A stretch of 6,926 bases of DNA from Streptosporangiaceae bacterium (lineage in GTDB: Bacteria; Actinomycetota; Actinomycetes; Streptosporangiales; Streptosporangiaceae), in assembly GCA_030040815.1 (NCBI GenBank), contig JASHSZ010000328.1:1-6926 (forward strand), read 5' to 3'. The stretch's first letter is position 1, and every line of letters starts with the position of its first letter. A program made the translations under genes and the position numbers. This document shows, one piece after another, positions 1-4,919 of the stretch. A model generated the notes under the pieces. It had not been told where the DNA came from and ran no database searches. It worked only from the letters and a program-made list of their open reading frames with translations.

Positions 1-373
1 TTTATTTGACCGGACACCTGCCCAGCCCGCACTAGCAAGGGATCCGCGCACCAGACGACTCACACCCATCTGGACCGCACTGGGGCGGTTGCCGCCGCGG
101 CGATCACGCTCGGCTTCGCCGCGAATGGCGCCAGCGTCAGTGTCCCCGGCCGGGCGGCGCCGGCACCTGCTCGGGCGTGGCCCAGCCCGAGTGATACTTC
201 AGCCACGTCTTCGAGCCGTTCACTCGCTAGGACCTGCTGCTGGACCAGCCGACCGGGCCGGGCGACGGCTCCTCACGCTACGAAAAGTGGCCGCCTCGCC
301 TGGCCCGGCCGCGCCGGGTCGCCTCCCGATCGCGTTGTCCCGGGCGCTCGCCGGACCGATCTGCCGGACGGGC
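1..373. other. 373-bp region with no intact gene; possible decayed coding remnant
   Basis: No reading frame here has a convincing start, ribosome binding site and protein-like composition together. Frame 1 of the plus strand is open from base 10 and has high G/C at third positions up to about base 150. It would encode a short hydrophobic, signal-peptide-like stretch (AVAAAAITLGFAANG, about bases 85-129), but it has no ATG or GTG start before that and then becomes Arg/Ser/Pro-rich and unlike a protein. The neighbouring frame is interrupted by stops. This could be the debris of an exported-protein gene or just non-coding GC-rich DNA; the first is a guess. The region also contains the hairpin at 304-318. 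Confidence 0.3.
304..318 (-). terminator. GC-rich hairpin downstream of the membrane-protein gene
   Basis: CCCGGC-CGC-GCCGGG forms a perfect six-base-pair stem with a three-base loop. It lies about 55 bases past the stop codon of the minus-strand gene ending at 374. No T-run follows in the minus direction, so it is not a textbook intrinsic terminator. U-tract-less hairpins are common behind actinomycete genes, which makes it a possible 3' end of the three-gene minus-strand block. Confidence 0.3.
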
Positions 374-1648
374 TCAGAAGCGGCCGAGGCTGGTCATCGG
401 GGCGACGCCGGCCCGGCGCAGACGACGAATGGTGCGGGCGGGGAGGGTGAGCGGGGGCATGGTCGTGATCGCCCACGCCATGGCGTCCTCCTCGGCCATG
501 CCGAACACGGGTCGCTCGGCCTCAGCGGCCAGTCGTGCTGATGTCGACGCGACGGTCTGCACCGAGACGCCCAGCGCTCCGACGATGCAGGCGATCGACG
601 TCCAGACCTTGCCGGCCCCTTCGAGATAGCGCGCCGCCAGGAACAGCGTGCCGCCTAGCGCTACGGCGACGCACAGCAGACCGAACCAGTAGTGCCGAAG
701 TATGCCGCGGACAATCGCGGCCGAGCGGCGCAGCGCTGCTTCGCCCGCCGAGATGTAGCCCTCGGGAGTCAGCAGGCCCGACGTTTGCAGCTCTCCGATC
801 AGCACCATCAGCCAGATGTCGCCCTGCTGGAGCAGGTATGCGTACATGGTCTCCGCGCTGGGCGGCTGCGCTCTACGGCTCGGCAGCCGACTCGCCTCCT
901 GCGTGGTCCCGCTCGTCTCCACGGTGACCGAAGCAAGATCGCTCCACCGGCCGATCGACCCGGCTACCACTGCGGCGGTCAGCGGCGGGAACTCAGGCGA
1001 GAGAGTCACCAGCCAGTCCTGGAGTTTCGCAATGCGCTGACGATCCAGCTGCGTCCCGAGGTCAGCGTCGCCGCCTGGCGGGTTGGCAGTGTCGCGCAGC
1101 GATCGGCCTAGCTCGTAGGCGAGCTGCAGCTCGGGCCGGGTGGCCGTCAGCGCTGTCAGGATGGCCAGATTCAGCGACTCTAGTTTCGACCGCCGGATGC
1201 GCTGCTGCTGGTCGTCGTCACCGCGAGGGACCCCGGCGATGGTGGCCGAGTCCGCGAAGTCCGGCAGCAGGCCGGTCAGCAGGTGGCGGAGGCGAGCCAG
1301 TTCCAGCTCCCTGCGCTCCTCGGGTGCCAACTCGTTCACGGTCGGCAGCTGAGACGGCCGGTTCGCGGGCGCAAGCGGGATGGTCCCGTACAGCACGGCC
1401 ATGGTCCATCCGGCGTACAGCGCGAGCTGGACGGGCCCCAGGTCGGAGCCCGGCCGGGCGGCAGGCCACCCTGGGACGTCACCCTCGGCCACGACGAGAA
1501 CGTCGGTCTCCGTGGGTCGATCGCCGACGCCCAGGAGATCGGCCTCGGCGGCAAGCAGGTCGGCCGCCTGCTGCACCTCCGCCGCGAACACTGCTGCCTC
1601 CGCTGGCTCGCCGAAGGGCGTGTCCTGCGGGTCAATCTGATCGGCCAT
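374..1648 (-). CDS. Unknown-function protein with two C-terminal transmembrane helices
   Basis: A 424-residue protein whose family I cannot name. Residues 1 to about 310 are soluble and largely helical: an acidic, Ala-rich start, then a charged middle with a GDDDQQQRIRR stretch near 143-153. Two hydrophobic segments follow, about 320-341 (WFGLLCVAVALGGTLFLAA) and 348-366 (VWTSIACIVGALGVSVQTV). After them comes a conserved-looking tail with EAERPVFGMAEEDAMAWAIT near 376-395 and a basic end. It should be anchored in the cytoplasmic membrane by this hairpin. I chose the ATG at 1648 because GAGGGGG lies six bases upstream. An in-frame ATG at 1732 would add 28 Cys/Arg/Ala-rich residues and overlap the preceding stop, but it has no ribosome binding site. 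The gene follows the phosphoesterase by 73 bases, probably in the same transcript. Existence is well supported; function is unknown. Confidence 0.82.
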   Translation of the reverse strand: MADQIDPQDTPFGEPAEAAVFAAEVQQAADLLAAEADLLGVGDRPTETDVLVVAEGDVPGWPAARPGSDLGPVQLALYAGWTMAVLYGTIPLAPANRPSQLPTVNELAPEERRELELARLRHLLTGLLPDFADSATIAGVPRGDDDQQQRIRRSKLESLNLAILTALTATRPELQLAYELGRSLRDTANPPGGDADLGTQLDRQRIAKLQDWLVTLSPEFPPLTAAVVAGSIGRWSDLASVTVETSGTTQEASRLPSRRAQPPSAETMYAYLLQQGDIWLMVLIGELQTSGLLTPEGYISAGEAALRRSAAIVRGILRHYWFGLLCVAVALGGTLFLAARYLEGAGKVWTSIACIVGALGVSVQTVASTSARLAAEAERPVFGMAEEDAMAWAITTMPPLTLPARTIRRLRRAGVAPMTSLGRF

Positions 1649-1664
1649 CGGGGACCCCCTCGAT
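1647..1664 (-). promoter_or_regulatory. Ribosome binding site and start codon inside a small inverted repeat
   Basis: On the minus strand ATCGAGGGGGTCCCCGAT contains the GAGGGGG ribosome binding site and the first two bases of the ATG at 1648. Its ends pair (ATCG/CGAT) and, after one mismatch, two further G-C pairs close a GGGT loop. The site supports the 1648 start. The hairpin might modestly limit initiation; that part is inference. Confidence 0.4.
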
Positions 1665-1721
1665 CCCGCCGGGCGTGCCGCAGCCGCCTCTGGGATAGAC
1701 GTATGACAGCACCGACATGCC

Positions 1722-3191
1722 CTATTGTCCATGCCATTGCCGCGCCGGAGCGGGAAGCGGCGGCGGTGTCAGGAAATGCGGCGGACTATCGAAGTCCACA
1801 GCGTCAAGGGGATCCGTTGCGGCAGCGTCCCGCCTGGTCAGGGGCGGTAGGTTCCATTTCCGCTCGATGAGCTTGAGTATCGACGTGTGGTCGTAGACGG
1901 TGCTCATCACGTATTCCGGCCTGGCGTAGGGCGAGACAATAACCGCCGGGACCCGGAAGCCGAGTCGGTCATAGGTGGTCGGTCCGTCGTCTGCCGCCTG
2001 GATTTTCTTGGCGTAGCTGGTAAAGGACAGGAGCAGCCGCAGGAATGGGTTGCGCTCGAGCAGGCTATGGCCAGGCACGTCGTCCGGCTCGACGGCCGGC
2101 GGCGGATCCACGTGATCGAAGTAGCCGCCGTGCTCGTCGTACAGCCAGATCAGCAGCGTCTTCGGCCATCCCTTGCCGGTCATGACAGCGCTGATCACCT
2201 TGGCCGCGAATCCCTCGCCGATGTGGATGTCCTGCGGGTTCTCCTCGGAGCACGTGCCGAAGTCGGGATCGACGATGCTGACCGCAGGCAGCTTGCCGGC
2301 CCTGGCCGCCTGCCAGAATGAAGTTATCGGGCGCAGGTGATTGATCGATCGCAGGAAACCCAGCGGGTACAGCCCTGCGGTCGTTTGCAGCTTGCTCTCC
2401 AGCACCGGGATGAGCTGCGGGATGATCGCCGCAGTGAGCGCGCCTAGCACTCGCAGGAAGTTCAGGCCCGACGCACGCGACAACAGCCGCCAGTTGACTC
2501 GGAGCGGCGAGACCTGGTGGTAGTTAGCCCAGCTAATGCCGTGGGCAGACAGCAGGTCAAAGACCGTGCCGGAGGCAGGGTAATCGACCATGCCGAACGG
2601 CAGGTCATCGATGAGCCCATGCGCGGTGCCCGAGATCAGGAACCGTCGGTTCGGAAACGTGGGACCGAGGCAGGAAGAAAACCAGCGGGTTGCGAGCGGG
2701 AAGGTTTTCGCCAGCCCGTAGTAGAAGGGAAGATCTTTCTCGTCCCAATACGTCATGGGCATCGAGGCGTCGAGGCCGGGCAGTGTCCGCTCGATGCTCT
2801 GGACAAAGCCGTCCAGCCGGCTATCCGCCCACTGGATGTGTGTCGCATTCCAACTCTGGGTCGGCACGCCGCTCTTCTGCCGGGTGCCCGTGAAGTGCCG
2901 CATCCGGATGACGGTGCCGTCCTCCGCCTTGTTCGTCGACGACGGCATTCCCTGCGCGTCGCGCGGCAGGCCGTCGCCACGGCCGTCGAGCATGCCTAAG
3001 TAGTTGTCGTAGGAGTGGTTTTCCATCATCAAGATCACGATGTGCTCCACGTGCGGGAGCCGGTCGGTGCCCGTTGCCGCATCGGGCTCCGGGCGCGTGC
3101 CGGGACCGGCGCCGCGTCGCGCGAGCCGACGCTTGGCGGCGGCCATTTCTAGTCGGTCCAGCATGCGGTCAGCCTGCCATAACCCGGTCAC
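1722..3191 (-). CDS. Phosphoesterase family protein (phospholipase C / acid phosphatase type)
   Basis: The 489-residue product has the hallmarks of the phosphoesterase family (Pfam PF04185) that holds bacterial phospholipase C and AcpA-type acid phosphatases. These are an N-terminal metal-site motif ILMMENHSYDNYLG (52-65, Glu57/Asn58), SSCLGPTFPNRRFLISGTAHG around 172-192 where AcpA has its nucleophilic serine, VDPDFG (307-312), WLYDEHGGYFDHVDPP (349-364), the FRVPAVIVSPYARP strand (412-425) and YDHTSILKLIE (433-443). It should hydrolyse a phosphodiester or phosphomonoester; the substrate is not evident. No signal peptide is visible: the N terminus has Arg/Lys pairs (KRRLARR, 20-26) but no hydrophobic core, unlike the Tat-exported phospholipases C. 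The start is uncertain. The GTG at 3191 has a GAGG 12 bases upstream; the ATG at 3164 has an AGG eight bases upstream and may be better. It lies between the coiled-coil and membrane-protein genes. Confidence 0.9.
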   Translation of the reverse strand: MTGLWQADRMLDRLEMAAAKRRLARRGAGPGTRPEPDAATGTDRLPHVEHIVILMMENHSYDNYLGMLDGRGDGLPRDAQGMPSSTNKAEDGTVIRMRHFTGTRQKSGVPTQSWNATHIQWADSRLDGFVQSIERTLPGLDASMPMTYWDEKDLPFYYGLAKTFPLATRWFSSCLGPTFPNRRFLISGTAHGLIDDLPFGMVDYPASGTVFDLLSAHGISWANYHQVSPLRVNWRLLSRASGLNFLRVLGALTAAIIPQLIPVLESKLQTTAGLYPLGFLRSINHLRPITSFWQAARAGKLPAVSIVDPDFGTCSEENPQDIHIGEGFAAKVISAVMTGKGWPKTLLIWLYDEHGGYFDHVDPPPAVEPDDVPGHSLLERNPFLRLLLSFTSYAKKIQAADDGPTTYDRLGFRVPAVIVSPYARPEYVMSTVYDHTSILKLIERKWNLPPLTRRDAAATDPLDAVDFDSPPHFLTPPPLPAPARQWHGQ

Positions 3192-3211
3192 GACCGATAT
3201 CAGCCTCGCCT

Positions 3212-3249
3212 GGGCCGGCCCGGCGGGGTCAGCCGAGCCGGGCCGGCCC
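3212..3249 (-). terminator. Perfect 13-bp inverted repeat between two minus-strand genes
   Basis: GGGCCGGCCCGGC at 3212-3224 and its exact reverse complement at 3237-3249 enclose a 12-base loop. Each arm also contains the self-complementary octamer GGCCGGCC. The repeat begins two bases after the stop codon of the coiled-coil gene and fills most of the 60-base gap before the phosphoesterase start. It has no T-run, so it may be a partial terminator, an mRNA processing or stability element, or a protein site. Confidence 0.55.
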
Positions 3250-3251
3250 GG

Positions 3252-4130
3252 CTACGAGCTCTTGTCGTGCCTGGGCTCCTCGGCCCGCTCGGTCGCCCTG
3301 GACCACTCCTCCTCGGCCATTCGGACCAGGTGCCCCGCGCCCTTCCTCAGCCAGTCTGCGCTCCGCATGAGTCGGCCTAGCTGGTCACGGAACCGCTCTG
3401 CCTGCTCGCCGCGCGGTTCCGCCCGGCGTGCTTCATGGCGCGCCCATATGCCGCGTCTGGTAGCTGTGTCGGCCAGGTCCTGGGCCTCCTCGGTTAGGTC
3501 CTGGGCCTCGTGCGCCAGGTCCCAGAGTTCTCCGGCCGCCTCCTCCGCTTCGTCGGCGTGCTCCCCGGCTTCGTCGGCGTCCTCCCAGGCACGGTCGGCG
3601 GCGTCCCGGGCATGGTCGGCGCTGCGCCGGGCGTCCTGGGCGCGCTCGTCCGCCTCCGCCGCCTGCTGCCGCAGGCGGCCAAGCTCAGCCTCGTCGGCCC
3701 AGCCGCCGACGTGCCTGGCTGCCTCGCGCGCTAGCTCGACCTGTTCGCGGGCCAGTTCGGCTGCCTCTTCCGCGAACTCGGCTGCCTGTTCCGCCCGATC
3801 GGCCGCCTCCTGCCAGCGGTCAGCGTTCTGCTGTGCCCGATCGGCTGCGAGCCGAAGGTGCTCCGTGTACTGCCGGGCCTGAGTCACGCTCTTCGCGGCT
3901 CCGCTGTACGCAAATGGCGAGTCGCCCCCGTCTTGGGCTGGAGTCAGCTGAGGCGCCAGCCGAGGAGGTGCCATTGGTGGGGGCGGTGCCGTCGGTCGGC
4001 CTGCTGCCGCCGGTGTCGGTGCCAGCTGGTCCGGGCGTTCCGCTACGGCGCGTCGGGCGACGCTGTAAGGCTCCCCGGTCTCGACCATGCGCTGCCGGAC
4101 GGCAGCCTTTCGCGCCTTGTCGCGAGTCAT
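3252..4130 (-). CDS. Alanine-rich coiled-coil protein
   Basis: A 292-residue, very hydrophilic protein of unknown function. Residues 1-30 form a basic helical start ending RQRMVETGEPYSVARR (12-27). From memory, similar short motifs recur at the N termini of otherwise unrelated actinobacterial proteins. Residues about 34-66 are a Pro/Ala-rich linker. About 78-225 is a long Ala/Glu/Arg/Asp-rich helical coiled coil with heptad-spaced alanines, for example EAQDLTE followed by EAQDLAD, and DADEAGE followed by HADEAEE. The C terminus is charged with Trp residues at 260 and 276. There is no signal peptide or membrane helix, so a cytoplasmic scaffold or filament-like role is possible; this is inference. 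The ATG at 4130 is chosen because AGGAAGAG lies seven bases upstream; the longer in-frame start at 4208 adds a Cys/Arg-rich stretch and lacks a clear site. It heads the minus-strand block. Confidence 0.82.
   Translation of the reverse strand: MTRDKARKAAVRQRMVETGEPYSVARRAVAERPDQLAPTPAAAGRPTAPPPPMAPPRLAPQLTPAQDGGDSPFAYSGAAKSVTQARQYTEHLRLAADRAQQNADRWQEAADRAEQAAEFAEEAAELAREQVELAREAARHVGGWADEAELGRLRQQAAEADERAQDARRSADHARDAADRAWEDADEAGEHADEAEEAAGELWDLAHEAQDLTEEAQDLADTATRRGIWARHEARRAEPRGEQAERFRDQLGRLMRSADWLRKGAGHLVRMAEEEWSRATERAEEPRHDKSS
3475..3580 (-). repeat. 21-bp periodic repeats encoding coiled-coil heptads
   Basis: On the plus strand AGGTCCTGGGCCTC occurs at 3475-3488 and again at 3496-3509, with AGGTCC again at 3517. 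GCTTCGTCGGCGT occurs at 3547-3559 and 3568-3580. Every spacing is 21 bases, that is seven codons, so the DNA repeats are in register with the protein heptads. This suggests the coil grew by duplication of heptad units. Confidence 0.7.
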
Positions 4131-4338
4131 GCTGCATCTCTTCCTGGCGGGTCGGCCCGCGTCTGCCCGCCACGGTGAGTGGCATGACGAAGCAGGCACC
4201 CGAGTCATCGACCCTTGTCCTCGTGGCCGCTGCGGCGCGGGCCAGCGGGCGGCTCGGAAGCGGGCAGGGGATGCGCTGCCACTGCGTCAAGGGTAACCGG
4301 GCGTCCGCCACGCGCACCAGGTTCCGCGTTCCGGTCAC
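4131..4338. other. Divergent intergenic region, left part
   Basis: This begins the 577-base gap between the divergent genes starting at 4130 (minus) and 4708 (plus). It holds the ribosome binding site AGGAAGAG for the coiled-coil gene. I found no clear -35/-10 pair for the minus-strand transcript, which must start somewhere in this gap. A plus-strand reading frame from 4184 to 4447 runs across this part but is judged non-coding. Confidence 0.5.
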
Positions 4339-4377
4339 GAGGCAAAAAATGCTTGGTCGTCCAACAAAATTTGCCTC
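4339..4377. promoter_or_regulatory. AT-rich nested inverted repeat, candidate operator
   Basis: GAGGCAAA at 4339-4346 is the exact reverse complement of TTTGCCTC at 4370-4377. Inside lie TTGG (4353-4356) and CCAA (4361-4364) around TCGT, almost on the same centre. The element is much richer in A and T than its surroundings and ends six bases before the -35 box of the candidate leader promoter. That position suits a regulator-binding site for the plus-strand promoter or for both directions. No U-run follows it, and nothing coding ends just before it, so a terminator is less likely. Confidence 0.5.
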
Positions 4378-4382
4378 TCGGC

Positions 4383-4412
4383 CTGACACTGGCCGAAAGC
4401 CTCGGATACCAT
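4383..4412 (+). promoter_or_regulatory. Candidate promoter of the ilvE leader transcript
   Basis: CTGACA (4383-4388, five of six matches to TTGACA) and TACCAT (4407-4412, fitting the actinobacterial TAnnnT -10 pattern) are separated by 18 bases. A start site about seven bases on, near A4419, would fall at most a few bases before the leader-peptide ATG at 4422. The transcript would then be leaderless or nearly so, which fits the absence of a ribosome binding site there. Confidence 0.5.
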
Positions 4413-4421
4413 CTGATCATC

Positions 4422-4466
4422 ATGCGGCGCTTCGTACTCATCCTTAGCAGCCGTAGCGGGACCTGA
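4422..4466 (+). CDS. Putative branched-chain amino acid leader peptide
   Basis: A 14-codon reading frame, MRRFVLILSSRSGT, closed by TGA. Residues 5-8 are Val-Leu-Ile-Leu (GTA CTC ATC CTT), four consecutive codons for exactly the three amino acids whose synthesis ilvE completes. It starts nine bases after a plausible -10 box, has no Shine-Dalgarno sequence, and is followed ten bases after its stop by a strong stem-loop. The size, the basic start and the run of regulatory codons resemble, from memory, the short leader peptides proposed upstream of ilvB and leuA in actinomycetes. Its expected role is ribosome stalling when charged Val, Leu or Ile tRNA is scarce, which would change folding of the downstream RNA. 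The frame and codons are directly visible; translation and stalling are inferred. Confidence 0.6.
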   Translation: MRRFVLILSSRSGT

Positions 4467-4707
4467 TCCAGGGCAGGCCGGCGACCCGCTGCGGGGGTGA
4501 GGCGCTGGCCGTAGTCCGGAGTCCCGGGACGCTTACCTAGCCGCACCCCGGCATTCCGCAGCCCGCCAGACGCGGTTCCGCGCCGGGGCGGTAAGTGCGG
4601 GGCCGGTGCATCGAAGCGGACGAACCGGGGACGACTCGACCGGATGACGCGGTTCCGGCTCAGCTGGCCTGCCTGCCAAGACAGGACGCCCGCGAGGAGT
4701 AACCGCG
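4467..4707 (+). promoter_or_regulatory. Structured leader RNA, candidate attenuator of the ilvE transcript
   Basis: The first stem-loop pairs GGCCGGCG (4476-4483) with CGCTGGCC (4503-4510), with one G-U pair, around a nested ACCC/GGGT. A second pairs CCCCGGC (4546-4552) with GCCGGGG (4582-4588). CCGGCG at 4478-4483 can instead pair perfectly with CGCCGG at 4581-4586, so the first stem and this long-range pairing exclude each other. CGGGAC at 4457-4462, inside the leader peptide, can pair with GTCCCG at 4521-4526. No stem is followed by a T-run, so termination may be U-tract-independent or Rho-dependent, or the structure may act otherwise. Confidence 0.45.
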
Positions 4708-4848
4708 ATGTCGAGAACACAGCCAGGCACCGCCGCCGAGACAGAGTCACAGAATGCCCGGCGGCGAGCACAGGAAGCGGTCCAGGAGGCGATGGACCGT
4801 CGCGACAACGGCGGTGACGGTGCAACCGCCACCGACGCCTATAACTGA
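4708..4848 (+). CDS. Small hydrophilic ORF of 46 codons upstream of ilvE
   Basis: An ATG at 4708 preceded by GAGGAG eight bases upstream opens a 46-residue frame ending with TGA at 4846-4848. The product begins MSRTQPGTAAETESQNARRR and is rich in Ala, Gln, Glu, Arg and Asp. A likely amphipathic helix covers about residues 14-32, and the tail is Gly/Asp/Thr-rich. It has no signal peptide, membrane segment or recognisable motif. About 70 percent of codons end in G or C, lower than ilvE but compatible with coding. It lies between the structured leader and ilvE, 71 bases before the ilvE start, and would be cotranscribed. It may be a small protein of unknown role or a chance frame with a good ribosome binding site. 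Confidence 0.45.
   Translation: MSRTQPGTAAETESQNARRRAQEAVQEAMDRRDNGGDGATATDAYN
4814..4845 (+). promoter_or_regulatory. Possible internal promoter just before ilvE
   Basis: TATAAC at 4840-4845 matches five of six bases of the -10 consensus, unusual in this GC-rich context. The best upstream match to a -35 box is GTGACG at 4814-4819, but the 20-base spacing is longer than ideal. A start near 4852 would give ilvE a short leader of about 70 bases and bypass the upstream attenuator. The -10 box overlaps the last codons of the small ORF. Confidence 0.3.
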
Positions 4849-4919
4849 TGCGGTGAGCGGGTACTTCGGCCAGGTCTTGCTGGCCGCGGTACCCGCCGCT
4901 GACCACCGAGAGGATCGCC

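Noticed and set aside
89..541. A 150-codon plus-strand frame at the left end
   Set aside because: Arg/Ala/Gly/Pro-rich, no ribosome binding site, and it overlaps the 3' end of the well-supported minus-strand gene.
1649..1721. Possible promoter in the 73-base gap before the membrane-protein gene
   Set aside because: Slightly AT-richer sequence (CATACGTCTATC on the minus strand) gives no -35/-10 pair with acceptable spacing.
1283..1870. A 195-codon plus-strand frame across the membrane-protein and phosphoesterase boundary
   Set aside because: It lies opposite two coding genes and their junction, with an Arg/Gly-rich product and no start signal.
3475..3580. The 21-bp direct repeats considered as a CRISPR-like or iteron array
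   Set aside because: They are degenerate, in frame and in phase with protein heptads, and lack spacers, so they are explained by the coiled coil.
3040..3882. A 280-codon plus-strand frame rich in Ser, Ala and Arg
   Set aside because: It is the mirror of the alanine-rich coiled coil on the other strand; its repeated Ser/Ala/Arg composition is a by-product of that gene's codons.
4184..4447. A plus-strand frame of 87 codons starting MTKQAPESS
   Set aside because: The first third has acceptable codon use and a weak GGTGAG upstream. The rest runs through the AT-rich inverted repeat and promoter with codon use unlike the genome, and the product resembles nothing.
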